DNA of 64,000 bases from Thuidium tamariscinum (Eukaryota > Streptophyta > Bryopsida > Hypnales > Thuidiaceae). Shown one piece after another: positions 23,774 through 36,010 of the stretch. Within the stretch, counting starts at the first letter, position 1. Each line of letters opens with the position of its first letter. The notes under the pieces were generated by a model that saw nothing but the letters and a program-made list of their open reading frames with translations, did no database searches and was not told the DNA's origin. The stretch lies in NCBI GenBank assembly GCA_947034885.2, contig OX344758.2:24207067-24271066 (forward strand), written 5' to 3'. The translations under genes were made by a program, and so were the position numbers.

Positions 23774-24071
23774 GTGAGTGCTCCTAACTCCACCCTCGAG
23801 CTAAGAGTTTTTCACACGGGTCCTGTGTCTAATTGAGTTTTCTTTCTAATTGGGTGAAAAAGAAAGCCTTCCAAGCAATGAACTCTTTTAGTCACGTCTT
23901 TTAAGTGTTTCTAATCTAATTTTGTGGTTATGATTCGATCTTTTTTAGTCTAATTCAACCAAGTGACCCTACTCTATTCTCTAGCTTTGTCTAAATCTAA
24001 TTCCAAACATTTAGTAAAAAGAAACTTAATAGTAAAACGATGAGAATGAAAATCAAATGTGAGCGGTTTAC

Positions 24072-24167
24072 CTCCTCTGCGTAAATCTCCATGGTCCCGT
24101 CGTCAAACATCATCATGTGTAAATATTCCCCTACGACCTCGCCATCGAAATCATCCCGACTCTCCAT
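24072..24167 (-). other. Short coding-like block with a splice-donor-like end, in unit T
   Basis: 32 codons (MESRDDFDGEVVGEY...) from ATG at 24167, ending exactly at GTAAAC. It differs from unit S's block by very few residues, while the AT-rich sequence around it has many changes and indels. Confidence 0.5.
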
Positions 24168-24862
24168 CTAATCCATAGTAATTTCCCACAACTGTTGGTA
24201 AATTTTCTCCTAATTAAAAGAAACCACTGGAAGTTATGTAGGTTCAAGTTAATTGCACATTCTCTCTTCAATTCCTAATTTATTGGTAATTGGAAAATGT
24301 CGCAATATTTTGAATCTCCTAAATAGTTTAAATGATCAATGGAAATTCTATCTAATTGTTAGTATTTTTATTCTTAGATTAGCAAATTAATTGAATTACG
24401 AATTTAATTTTACCTGACTTTGAAATAATGAGTGGTTCTTTTGTTTTCTTTCTTTTGGCTTTCGTGAATTAATTAGAATTGGGGTCTTATCACCAAACTT
24501 AATCAATTCAATTTCTTGGTAATTCCCAACGAAATTGGTTGTCAATTAGTTTGTCTTTTTAGAATTAATTTAATTAAAGAATTGCAACCAAATCTTTTAT
24601 AATCCAATTAATTTTAATTTCTTTTAAATTCCTAAAGAAATTGGTTGTCAATTTGTCTTTTTTAATTTGGCTTATTAGGATTAATTTGATTAAAGAATTG
24701 CAACCAAATCTTTTATAATCCGATTAATTTTAATTTTCTTAAAATTCCTAAAGAAATTGGTTGTCAATTTGTTGTTTTCCTTTTGGCTTATTAGGCCTAA
24801 TAAAACAAAACTAACAAAATCCAAACCTTCTAAGAATCTAATAGCCAAAGAATGTAGAACAT

Positions 24863-26661
24863 TGTCGTAGCACAAGGAAGCACAAATCCGTCTGTAGGTG
24901 TTAATTTGGCGTTAACACCGTTCAAATGACTCGTGTATCGTTCCCACAGGATTTTACGTAGATTCCTCAAGATATCCGGAATAACAGGATGCGGAAAACA
25001 ACCCCAAGACAACAGTAACCGGATTCCTAACCGAAAACTTCCTCACAACATCCGCATTCCTTTAGATTGCCTTTCTCACCATTCAAACATACTTTACCAC
25101 TCTCACAACAACCTCCAAACAGGGGGGAGTGCCCAAACTCTGTACCTTCCCCTATCCGGACTCACAGTATCCGACTGGGCGGATTAGGAACCGAAAGGAG
25201 TGCCCAAACTCTGTACCTCTTCCGGATCCGGTTTCCGGATCCAATCACTCAAGTAACAAATGAAGTTTAGCCTCTGTATTAGAGGGGTCCGCGGTTGGCA
25301 TTTAGGAAGGATGCGTTGAATCCTACCCTCCTCAGGATTATAGTGAATGGAGTTCCACTAAAAGAGAAAAATAACAAAAGACATAAAAGAAATAGGCTGC
25401 AAGTTCCTCCTCACAACTAATCCGGATTGCAATCCCAACTAGTAGGTCACTCAGGAAACCCCTACAAACCCCACATTACTACAATGACAGACTCACCCAA
25501 ACTCAGTTCCTAAGGCTTAATCTAGGAGCCAGATAACTAGGGGATCCTAACTGTCTGCACATCCCTCACTTCCGGTTATAGTAGGACCTCAACAACACGT
25601 CAATTGGCATGCGCCCACTCTCCTAGCAGAACACACCCAATCTAAGAGCGGCTTTCCCACACAGAAGCCTCCAAGTGACTTCAGCAGCTAGACTTCAATC
25701 CTAATACACCAGTAGCCTCAACCAAATCACTTCAATTTCCCGGAACCGGATTCAGACAAAGTCTGGGGGAGACACCTCATCCAAGCACCTGCAAACCCAG
25801 CTACCTCGCACTATCCAATGGTTCTAGCATTGCACGGCATACCAATCCAGAGTCGAGACTTGTTCAGACCAACTCTTAGAAAGTAGAAATCTGGAAATCA
25901 GATTGCAAATGAAAGGAAAAACAGAAGTAGGAACACCCGGGGCAACCAACTAACAGCCACCCCTAAATACCAACCCAAGGGAACCCTAAAAGCCCCAAGG
26001 GAACAAAATCAGAGGACAAGAGAATGCCAAGTGGCATTCCTTATCCACAAAAGTCACTTTCCTATCCACCCAACTGGACCCGAAAAAAGTGGATCTCAGA
26101 TCCAAAAAATCCGGATCTGACTGACCAGGTGCATTCTAAGTTAAAAGCACCTTGCTAACTGCTTTCTACCTACTAGAAAGGTAACTTTCCACCTTTTCCA
26201 CTAAGTCTGCTCCTCAAAATTCTCTACCTACTCTACTTTCTATTCCTAACTACTTCTTCATCCGCTTTTGGGGGGAATCCGCATGCTTGGCGGCTCCCTT
26301 GCGTGTTGGCTGTTTCCTACTGGTGGAAACCTTTGTCGACGCAGCTGCTTTGCCCTTGGAAGGCGTGGCAACATTCTTACCCTTCCCCGCAGATTTCGGA
26401 GGCGTGATTTCCGCCGAGTCTGACAGTTCCGGTTCCGGTTCCGAATCCTATCCGGATCCCGACATTTCCGGTTAAGTTGGGAAACATAGTTTTCCTCCCT
26501 TAACCAATTTATCTCAATTGGATTTCTCCAATTCCCACCTTTTTCTAATCTTACTAATTTTCCTTATTTTTGATCAAAGAATCGAAAAATTCATCTAAGA
26601 TTAGCTTCCTTATTCCTAATTCTATAATAAATATTAAAAACCTGTATTCTAGGTTCCCACA
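24863..26661 (-). repeat. 3' LTR of the gypsy element
   Basis: 1,799 bp, nearly identical to the right LTR. Next to it (26662-26675) is a purine-rich minus-strand stretch, AAAATGGGGTGA, a plausible polypurine tract. The end reached by the minus strand (TTGTGCTACGACA) closely resembles the 3' end of LTR unit E3. Confidence 0.95.
26287..26475 (-). other. Remnant of the family-1 LTR-borne ORF tail inside the gypsy LTR
   Basis: Read on the minus strand this part of the LTR encodes an acidic then basic tail that includes SEPEPELSDSAEI and later KKQPTRKGAAK, ending in a basic run before a stop. The 3' end of the E3 LTR-borne ORF has the same layout (GKKQPVRKGASP). The right LTR has the same block at 34984-35172. 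So this short LTR looks like a deletion relative of the 3.6-3.9 kb LTRs. It is a fossil remnant. Confidence 0.5.
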
Positions 26662-26723
26662 TCACCCCATTTTCAAATGTGAGCGTCCCCGTGAACACTA
26701 GACTAGTATTTTCAATATGGATC

Positions 26724-28817
26724 CTAATACTGATCAGGATCATCCTCATCCGGATTGGAATCCGTATCCGAGAATGATTCTAGATCATAACGCTTGACCC
26801 TGGATCCATTGATCCGGGTATCAAGCCATGTTCCCTGTAAGTCTTCAAGCTGGAGAGAGCTATTAGAGAAGATCTGACTTACTCTGTAGGGTCCCATCCA
26901 CCTTGTATGAAGCTTACCCGGAAACTCTTCATGACGGCTGTCATAAAGCAACACCAATCCACCTTCCTTCACACCATGATCCTTCGGTAGCCTTGCATCA
27001 AAATCCTTCTTTCTCTTGTGTTGGACAGATATGGTCCTCTCCAGGGCGTCTCCTCTTGCTTCCTCCAGATCTTCGATTGCTAACAACCGGAACTTAGGAT
27101 CCGGATCTGACCTTCCTCTCCTGGATGCCATAACTCTCAACGTCTCGATCTCCATCTCTATCTTGTGAAGTGCTGCTTGTCCAAAAACAAGGAAGAATGG
27201 GCTTCTTCCAGTTGTTGACTTCTCCGAAGTGTTGTACGCATGAACTGCAGATGGTAGTTTCCTATCCCAATCCGTCTTGTGTGCGGAAACCATCTTGTTC
27301 AAGCTTTTCCCAACAATCCCATTTACTCTTTCCGTAAGTCCATTCGCCTTAGGATTGTAAGGGGTTGTCTTCCTATGCTTAATCAAGTAAGTGGATGTGA
27401 TGTTCTCAATCACATCATTTAGGAAGTGGGTTCCTCTATCACTGACCAGCTCCAAAGGATGCCCAAAACGCATCATAATTTCCTCAAAAAGAAAAGAGGC
27501 TGCTGTAGAGGCATCATTCTTCCTGGTTGCTCTAGCTTCCACCCACTTGGTAGCATAATCCGTCGCCAAGATGATGTACCTCTTCTTCCGGGCGCTGACC
27601 GGATTGATAGGACCAATGAAGTCAATCCCCCACTTCTCAAACGGAGCAAGTGGTATGATGGGAGTGAGTGGCCAGTGGTTTCTGAAGGCAGGCGCACCCG
27701 TCCTCTGACATTGATCACAACTTCCCACAAAGGATTTGACATCCCGGATCATCGATGGCCACCAGTATCCGGAAGTTCGGATCCGGTTGACAGTGGTGAT
27801 GGCGGCAAAATGTCCTCCTGAGGATCCGGAATGGAGAGCACTCATCACTTGCTTCCTTTCCTTCTTCTCCAAGCACCTCCTCAGCTGGTCATCTGCCCCC
27901 ATTTTGAACAACACCCCATGGATCAAAGAATAAGGTGCCACTTTGTGTTGAAACACAATTTTCTCTTCAAGGGAGTATCCATCCGGATATTTACGACTCA
28001 ACAGGTAGTCAATAATATCCTGGAACTCTGAAGACGTATCCCCTTCAATGTGGAATACTGCAGCATCTTTTACAGATGTGGTTCCGGATTCCGGTTCTTG
28101 GAAACCCTCATCCGTGAACTCATCCGGAAACTCTGCTGTAATCTTTGTTGCGGCTTCCAGTCCTCTCATCCGGGATAGGAAATCAGCATTGGCATTCGCC
28201 TTGCCTGGTTTCACTACCACCTCGTAGTTGAACTCCTGCAACAACAATATCCATCTAGCTATCCTTCCGGATAGATCCGGTTTATTCACTAAGTACTTAA
28301 GGGAATCATGATCCATATGGAAAATGACTTTGTATCCCAAAAGGTAGTGCCGGAACTTCTTGCAAGCATAAACCACAGCAAGGGCTTCCCTTTCAGTTGT
28401 GGTATACTTCCTCTCAGCTAGACTCATTTGCCTACTGGCATAGTAGATAGGACACTCATTCTTTTCCTCAGACTGCCAAAGAATGGCTCCTAAACACCAT
28501 CCGGATGCGTCTAGGGTTACATGGAATTCCTGTTTCCAATCCGGGGGAGATAGGATAGGAGCCTTGACTAATCTCAACTTCAAATCCTCAAAGGCTCTCT
28601 GTCTCTCCTCAGTCCAGATGAACTCTACTTCCTTTTTCAGGAGTTTGGTAAGCGGAATAGCCAGTTTGGCATAACCCTCAATGAACCTCCTATAGTAACC
28701 AACACATCCTAGAAATCCGCGGATTTCTCTAACACATGTGGGAGGAACCAGAGCTAGTATAGCCCTGACCTTATCCACATCAACTTCCAATCCTCTTCTG
28801 CTGACCACATGTCCCAA
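26724..28817 (-). pseudogene. Gypsy pol: late RT, RNase H and integrase (fossil)
   Basis: 697 codons. In order: the end of RT (GFLGCVGYYRRFIEGYAK), RNase H (FHVTLDASGWCLGAILWQ ... YTTTEREALAVVYACKKFRHYL), the integrase H2C2 zinc region (HSGSSGGHFAAITT ... CDQCQRTG), and the integrase core (GIDFIGPINP, TDYATKWVEA, HPLELVSDRGTHFLNDV, PYNPKANGLTERVNGI), then a GPYRVSQIF tail and an acidic C-terminus. No chromodomain. This is the longest intact stretch of the element; the polyprotein as a whole is broken. Confidence 0.9.
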
Positions 28818-29255
28818 CAGAATCCCTGACTACATTCCCAGGAAACACTTACCCGGATGTAGTTTCAATCCGGTTTCCTTGCATCGGATGAAGGTCTTCT
28901 CTAGGAACTCCAGGTGCTTGTCTTGCTCGCTAAACACAGCAAAATCGTCAATAAACACCTCCAAGAAATGTCTTAGGAAATCCCGGAAGATATCCATCAT
29001 CAACCTTTAGAAAGTTCCGGGTGCATTGCACAATCCGAATGGCATCCGGTTGAAAGCAAATGTCCCCCACTCCGTGGTAAATGTTGTCTTCAGTTGGTCT
29101 GCCAAACGGATAGACACTTGGTTGTATCCGGAAAATCCATCTAGGAAGCTGTAGCATTCCTGACCAGATACGTGATCTAGGATTATATCTGTAAATAGAA
29201 GCGGAAAGTAGTCCTTCTTCGTGGCAGCATTCAGCTTCCGAAAGTCTTGACAAAC

Positions 29256-30713
29256 TCAGATCTTCACCTTCCCATTTGCTCCCACCTTTTTAGGAACAAC
29301 CACAATAGGTGAAACCCATTCCGAGTTGTTAACCGGATAGATGAATCCGGCTTCCAACAGCCTGTCAATCTCCTCCTTCACCATGAGTGAATACCTTGGA
29401 TTCAGCCGGTATTGACGTTGCCTGATAGGAACAGCTCCCTCAACTAAGTCAATCCAGTGTTCCCCTAGATCCGGTGGGATCCCACCCAAATCTGAGGATG
29501 TCCAAGCAAACACATCTACATATTTCCTCAACAACCGAACATAGTTCCTCTTCTCTGTTCTGCTAAGAGATTTACTAAGGAAAAAGGATTTTCCTGGTTC
29601 AACCTCTACCTTCTCATAATCTGAAGGATTGACTATGTTCTTAATCCGATCCGGTTCCAGTTCCTCCGTCTGGGATTGGATCTCACTCCAAGGAAGATCA
29701 GACTTCCCTTGAGTCAAACCAACAGTGGATAAGCTGCCTTCTTGAATCTGCTGCCTTATCCAATCTATTGTCATAGGAACATTGGCTTCTCCAAGTGATC
29801 GGTCCTCCAACTGACCGGATGCGGATCCTAAAATCGGATCAGGAACTTCCTTCTCTTCAGGCTCGCCCAACTCTAGGATTGGCTTTGGAAATTCGAAATC
29901 CATTTCAGTCATCCCATCAAAATCCTCCACAAAGTTGACAGATGCGGAAGAATCCTCCGGATCTGACCAATCAATGGTGTACCCATCCGAATCACTTGTT
30001 TCTCCCATGTGTTCCTCATTCTTCCAAGGAATCCGGATACTGGGTTGCCCCATCACGAACTCCTTGTGTCCCCAATCTACAATCACCCTTGCAGCATACA
30101 ACCAAGGTCTTCCAAGTAGCAAAGGAAATGGTCTTCCTTTATTTACCCGGATGATCACAAAGTTCAGGAGGTAGATCTCTTTCCCGATCCGAGTTGGAAC
30201 TTGGGAAAGTCTTCCAACCGAAACAACACGAGATTGATCTGCCATCCGCAACACTTGGTCTGTGGTTTCAAAGGTGGTGAATCCTAAGTCAAAGGCAGTA
30301 TCCTCTAACATTAGGTTCACTCCAGATCCTCCATCCACCAAAACTTTGGGAATGGAACATCCCTCAATCTCCACAACCAACTCAGGTGGTCCATAATCCT
30401 CCACTTGTGCAAAGTTGACTGCCATTGCAGGAAGCTTAAATCTTCTCTTCCTCCTCTTAGTCCATGCATCCCGGATTAGCTTTTGATAATTGACATTATC
30501 ATGAAGAAGTTGCCCAATTGTAACATTGGCCTTCTGATCCTTGATGTCCTGCAGAATGTCATACTCATTCTCTCTTCCCTCTGGTCTAATGAAAACTGGG
30601 GTGTCATTAAACCTGACTTTCCGCGGTGAGGTTGGGAAACCGGAAACCGGAACTTCTTCCTCCCGTCGACTGGATTCGGAATTCCTAAGTTCTCGTCTCA
30701 CCTCCTCACTCAC
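29256..30713 (-). pseudogene. Gypsy protease and start of reverse transcriptase (fossil)
   Basis: 485 codons. Retropepsin-type protease around VLVDGGSGVNLMLED, a long acidic linker, then the start of RT (QYRLNPRYSLMVKEEIDRLL, IVVVPKKVGANGK). It lies between the gag region, with the MITE in between, and the RT/RNase H/integrase stretch. Confidence 0.88.
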
Positions 30714-31030
30714 ATCCTCGGAAATCCTCTTGGGCTGTACCCCATTTTCCGAGGTTGCTATGGGTATAGCAATTCCGGATTCATCTGAGTGATTAGAATC
30801 ACTGGAATCCGGTTCCTGCCGTCTCTCTCTACTAGCAAGTCTACTGGTCAGGGTTGCTTCCGTCGCGTCACGTCCGTCCGTCAGGATGTCCGTCCGCTGA
30901 CGTGACGGGGAGCCGAGCGTCTGTCAGGATGAAATTCACGACAGAATCCGCGACAGAGGATGAAAAATCGTCGACAGGGCCGTCGACGAGGCCGTCTACC
31001 GTCGACCGGACCGTCCAGGATAGAATCGAA

Positions 31031-31224
31031 CCGATTAGGGCTAGCCGGCTGTAAACTTCAGAGCCTTGTAACTTTTGCAAAAAGTCTTCAAATTGGGCAA
31101 ATGAGATGTTTTTCGGCATCTACAGTTTCTGTAGATGCCGAAAAACATCTCATTTGCCCAATTTGAAAACTTTTTGCAAAAGTTACAAGGCTCTGAAGTT
31201 TGCAGCCGGCCAGCCCTAATCGGT
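31031..31224. repeat. ~95-bp-arm palindrome in MITE copy A
   Basis: Two near-identical inverted arms meet at CTACAGTTTCTGTAG (centre about 31127). An RNA from either strand would fold into a long, almost perfect hairpin, a typical small-RNA precursor shape. Confidence 0.9.
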
Positions 31225-31555
31225 GGACGGCCTCCTCGACGGCCCTGTTAACGGTCGACGGCCTCGTGGACGGCCTTGTCGACGGTGGACGGCCTCCTCG
31301 ACGGCCTTGTCAACGGTCGACGACCTCCTCGACGGCCCTGTCGACGGTGGACGGCCTCCTCGACGGCCCTGTTAACGGTCGACGGCCTCGTGGACGGCCT
31401 TGTCGACGGTCGACGACCTCCTCGACGGCCCTGTTAACGGTCGACGGCCTCGTGGACGGCCCTGTCGACGGTGGACGGCCTCCTCGACGGCCCTGTCGAT
31501 GGTGGACGGCCTTGTCGACGGTCGACGGACTTCATCCAGGTCGTCGACGACGCCG
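31225..31555. repeat. GTCGACGG minisatellite in MITE copy A
   Basis: Tandem, slightly varied units of roughly 33-36 bp made of GTCGACGGCCTC and GACGGCCCTGT. Very CpG-rich against the surrounding DNA. Copy B has the same array, with a different number and order of units, at 39995-40325. Confidence 0.9.
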
Positions 31556-31795
31556 TCAGCATTCAGGACGGCCTCTGACGCGTCATGACATCCGGACGGG
31601 AAAAGCCCACGTCACGTCGGGATAGACAACCCTGCTACTGGTCCTAATCTTACGTCTATCTAATTTCCTGGTCTTGGTGGAGCTACGGGTTTCTACTCTA
31701 TGTACTGACTGTCCTACTCTATCCAGCAACCCCACCCCTAAGGGTCAACTTTCCGGGTTCTCAATTCCGGATTTGGATCCGTAGTTGAGTCCGGT

Positions 31796-33460
31796 CTAAT
31801 CTCTAGGAGGGACCTCTACTTGTTTATACACTACCCGGGTCTGTGGTGCTTTTTGACACTGAGATGCCATGTGCCCATACTCTTGGCAATTCTGACATGG
31901 TAGAATCATAGGCGCCCCTTGCCCTGGTCCTTTGAATGGACAAACATTGGCATAGTGATCCGGGCTACCACAAATGAAGCAAAACCCAAATGGTTTTGAT
32001 TGAGGCATCATGCCCGGATGAACAGACCTAGGAACAACATTAGCCCTTACCAACTACTGAGGTGCTCTCCCTCTGCCGTAGGTAGGCTGGACTTGGAAGA
32101 CAGGATTAGTATCCTCCACTTCCTCATCATCCGGAATGGTGACATACACCTTTCCTTCCGGATTCACGTAATGGACCCGCCTCACAGGGGGTCTATTACA
32201 CTCACTGGCAAAGTGGCCAGCTTCTTGGCACCTTGGGCACCACACATTTGCTCTGCTTGTTGGCACGGTCTTCCTCGGGTTCCGGTTTTCCGCCAAGTTG
32301 ACCTTGATGGCTTCAAGCGACTCCTGGATGCTCTTCATCAGCTTCTTTGAGTCGTCTTGCTCAACTTTCACCTTCACAACGCCTTTACCTTTGTCTGATT
32401 TGGAGCTCTTGTGATGATGACCGTGTCTATGTCGGGATCCGGATCCGGATGCAACTCCAGGATCTGAATCCGAACTGTCTGACTGGGAAGCGGGAGTGGA
32501 AGATCCACTGCTCGAACTTGAGCTGCTGGAGTACTTTCTCCTTCTTTTCTCCTTCTTGTAGTGCTTCTTGCTCTTCCTCTCACTTCTCTTCAAAGCATTC
32601 CGGAGGGATTGGGCAGAATCCTCATAATTTTGAGCGGCTTCCATGGCTTCCCTCAATGTGGCTGGGCGTGCTTGTCGGATCTGGAATCCCATTTCTTCAG
32701 GAAACCCTGCAACATACCACTCAACCTGCACACTAGGAGCGATTTTCGTGGTCAACTTTAGGATCAGGGCCTTCACTCTCTGCCCATACCTCCTAACTGA
32801 CTCATCCGGTTTCATGGTCATCCTACTCAATCTTCCTAAGGCTCTTGCTTCACCTCCAGCCTCTCTAAACGTCCTGACGAAAAGATTAGTAAGCTGATCC
32901 CAATCATTCCGGGTAATAACCGGAACGTCTTGGTACCACTTTAGTGCTTCTCCCTTGAGTAGACCCTGGAAAATGCGCTGCTTTGCTTCAAAGTCCTCCT
33001 GATTTGCTGTGGCAATGGACTCAAATTCACAAAGCCAATCGTCAACATCCTCACTTCCATCTCCTCTAAATTTGCTATACTTCAGACGTGTGGAAGGAGC
33101 CATGACAATATGCTCAGATTCCGACTCAACTCGTTCCTCTTCCTCGTCAGACGAAACCGAAACTTCCCCAGTCAAAACCGGGTCCGGTTCTGCAATAGGA
33201 GTTGTGTAAACTTCCCCTTCTACTGCCTCTACTACAATCTCTTCCTGGACTTCAAACACAGGACGCTCTCTGGGGTCTGTATTGACTCTAGGTAACTCAT
33301 GCACAAGTACCTCTCCTCTCCTAATCCGGGCAGACCTTCTCTCAGAGGTTCCTCCTTTCTCTGTCCTTTTCATGAGGATATCCTCTTCCGTAACTATATG
33401 ATTTCCCTCAAAGAGAAAGAATTCTAACAGTCTGTTCGGCCCAGGAAAGAATCCAAACAA
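31796..33460 (-). pseudogene. Gypsy gag region (fossil)
   Basis: The retrotransposon gag domain includes WLCEFESIA, GEALKWYQDV and LFVRTFREAGGEARAL, followed by a Ser/Lys-rich low-complexity stretch. Three CCHC zinc knuckles follow (CPRCQEAGHFASEC, CFICGSPDHYANVC, CQNCQEYGHMASQC). An acidic N-terminal extension precedes the gag domain. The reading frame is broken. Confidence 0.9.
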
Positions 33461-33533
33461 CTTGTGTATAAATACTGACTACGAATTGGCAATCCTAAGA
33501 CTTCCCAGAAACTCAAAGTACCTAGACTAAAAA

Positions 33534-33551
33534 TCCCCGGCAGCGGCGCCA
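33534..33551 (-). promoter_or_regulatory. Gypsy primer-binding site
   Basis: Minus strand TGGCGCCGCTGCCGGGGA, 8 bp inside the 5' LTR. It nearly matches the tRNA-Asp-type primer site (TGGCGCCGTTGCCGGGGA) common in Athila-like plant elements. Confidence 0.8.
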
Positions 33552-33559
33552 CTTCTTCG

Positions 33560-35358
33560 TGTCGTAGCACAAGGAAGCACAAATCCGTCTGTAGGTGTTA
33601 ATTTGGCGTTAACACCGTTCAAATGACTCGTGTATCGTTCCCACAGGATTTTACGTAGATTCCTCAAGATATCCGGAATAACAGGATGCGGAAAACAACC
33701 CCAAGACAACAGTAACCGGATTCCTAACCGAAAACTTCCTCACAACATCCGCATTCCTTTAGATTGCCTTTCTCACCATTCAAACATACTTTACCACTCT
33801 CACAACAACCTCCAAACAGGGGGGAGTGCCCAAACTCTGTACCTTCCCCTATCCGGACTCACAGTATCCGACTGGGCGGATTAGGAACCGAAAGGAGTGC
33901 CCAAACTCTGTACCTCTTCCGGATCCGGTTTCCGGATCCAATCACTCAAGTAACAAATGAAGTTTAGCCTCTGTATTAGAGGGGTCCGCGGTTGGCATTT
34001 AGGAAGGATGCGTTGAATCCTACCCTCCTCAGGATTATAGTGAATGGAGTTCCACTAAAAGAGAAAAATAACAAAAGACATAAAAGAAATAGGCTGCAAG
34101 TTCCTCCTCACAACTAATCCGGATTGCAATCCCAACTAGTAGGTCACTCAGGAAACCCCTACAAACCCCACATTACTACAATGACAGACTCACCCAAACT
34201 CAGTTCCTAAGGCTTAATCTAGGAGCCAGATAACTAGGGGATCCTAACTGTCTGCACATCCCTCACTTCCGGTTATAGTAGGACCTCAACAACACGTCAA
34301 TTGGCATGCGCCCACTCTCCTAGCAGAACACACCCAATCTAAGAGCGGCTTTCCCACACAGAAGCCTCCAAGTGACTTCAGCAGCTAGACTTCAATCCTA
34401 ATACACCAGTAGCCTCAACCAAATCACTTCAATTTCCCGGAACCGGATTCAGACAAAGTCTGGGGGAGACACCTCATCCAAGCACCTGCAAACCCAGCTA
34501 CCTCGCACTATCCAATGGTTCTAGCATTGCACGGCATACCAATCCAGAGTCGAGACTTGTTCAGACCAACTCTTAGAAAGTAGAAATCTGGAAATCAGAT
34601 TGCAAATGAAAGGAAAAACAGAAGTAGGAACACCCGGGGCAACCAACTAACAGCCACCCCTAAATACCAACCCAAGGGAACCCTAAAAGCCCCAAGGGAA
34701 CAAAATCAGAGGACAAGAGAATGCCAAGTGGCATTCCTTATCCACAAAAGTCACTTTCCTATCCACCCAACTGGACCCGAAAAAAGTGGATCTCAGATCC
34801 AAAAAATCCGGATCTGACTGACCAGGTGCATTCTAAGTTAAAAGCACCTTGCTAACTGCTTTCTACCTACTAGAAAGGTAACTTTCCACCTTTTCCACTA
34901 AGTCTGCTCCTCAAAATTCTCTACCTACTCTACTTTCTATTCCTAACTACTTCTTCATCCGCTTTTGGGGGGAATCCGCATGCTTGGCGGCTCCCTTGCG
35001 TGTTGGCTGTTTCCTACTGGTGGAAACCTTTGTCGACGAAGCTGCTTTGCCCTTGGAAGGCGTGGCAACATTCTTACCCTTCCCCGCAGATTTCGGAGGC
35101 GTGATTTCCGCCGAGTCTGACAGTTCCGGTTCCGGTTCCGAATCCTATCCGGATCCCGACATTTCCGGTTAAGTTGGGAAACATAGTTTTCCTCCCTTAA
35201 CCAATTTATCTCAATTGGATTTCTCCAATTCCCACCTTTTTCTAATCTTACTAATTTTCCTTATTCTTGATTAAAGAATCGAAAAATTCATCTAAGATTA
35301 GCTTCCTTATTCCTAATTCTATAATAAATATTAAAAACCTGTATTCTAGGTTCCCACA
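33560..35358 (-). repeat. 5' LTR of the gypsy element
   Basis: 1,799 bp, the same length as the left LTR with about three visible base differences. It starts on the minus strand with TGTGGGAACC at 35358, directly beside the target duplication AACAT. Confidence 0.95.
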
Positions 35359-35829
35359 AACATTCCAAAAGACCGAGAACAATTTCAATAGTGTTATTCC
35401 AAATAAATGAATTTTTTATTCCCAAAGGTCAACCCCCAAGAATAAAGAATCCCACTCTATAGTGTTATTCCAAAGAAATTAGTTTTTTAATCTAATTTGT
35501 CACGGTTAGGAATCTCACAACCTTAATCTCCCACCTAGTTCTCTTTCTTTCTCATTCTTGTTGTGCAAGAGTTGTTGCAATTTTGAAAGTTAGAAGATGG
35601 CTATGGCGGTTGAGTTGTCAATGATGGAAGACCCTCTTTAGATGTTGCAAATTTTGAGTTTTTTGATGGAAAATTGAAAGGAGAGGTTGGAAATTTCCCT
35701 TCTAATTCTTTTTAATTTGGTCAAAAATTTCAATGTTTGCAATGTCAAAAGATATTTTGTAATAGTTGAACTTACTTGTAAAGCGTGAGTTGTGTTTTCC
35801 TTTTGAGTTCTAGTCTTAGTTATGTGACT

Positions 35830-36010
35830 TGAACTCCTAGACTCCCAAATTGAGCTCCTGGACTCCCAACCGAGCTCCTGGACTTCCCACCCGATCTGTT
35901 CTGGACTGCCGCTCCTCCCCAGGCTCCCGCTCCCCTCCACATGGCGGCCGGTGGTTGGTCGGAGGGGGGGTCGTGTACTGGCTCCTGTTGCTCCTTCGGC
36001 TAGACTGCTC
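35830..36010 (-). repeat. GC-rich repeat cassette of unit T
   Basis: Repeats of GAGCTCCTGGACTCCCAA type followed by a GC-rich stretch with TCCTTCGGGCTAGACTG twice. It lies about 0.83 kb downstream of unit T's TATA box. Its sequence is unrelated to the cassette at the matching place in unit S, although the rest of S and T aligns well. Confidence 0.65.

Larger units (their letters stand above)
30849..31634. mobile_element. hAT-type MITE copy A (786 bp), inside the gypsy element
   Basis: The termini are CAGGGTTG and CAACCCTG, flanked by a perfect 8-bp duplication CTACTGGT (30841-30848 and 31635-31642), diagnostic of the hAT superfamily. It holds a near-perfect palindrome at 31031-31224 and a tandem array built on GTCGACGGCC. 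It has no transposase, so it is non-autonomous. Copy B is at 39905-40702 in opposite orientation. The long open frames read through the array are repeat artefacts. Confidence 0.93.
24863..35358 (-). mobile_element. Ty3/gypsy LTR retrotransposon, non-chromovirus type (10.5 kb)
   Basis: Two 1,799-bp LTRs (24863-26661 and 33560-35358, TG...CA) and a perfect 5-bp duplication AACAT (24858-24862 and 35359-35363). On the minus strand, the right LTR is the 5' LTR. A primer-binding site complementary to a tRNA-Asp-type 3' end lies 8 bp inside it. The internal region has gag, protease, reverse transcriptase, RNase H and integrase in gypsy order and no chromodomain after the integrase. RNase H/IN motifs (RWILLLQEF, INGSRVKRY) recall the Athila/Tat side of plant gypsy elements. 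The LTRs differ at only about three bases I can see, so the insertion is very recent. The coding region is broken about three times and also holds a hAT MITE. Confidence 0.95.

Noticed and set aside
31200-31625. Long ORFs with repeated DGLVDGPVDG-like peptide in both hAT MITE copies
   Set aside because: They are open only because the GTCGACGG array lacks stops in several frames on both strands; unit number differs between copies and no start context is kept.
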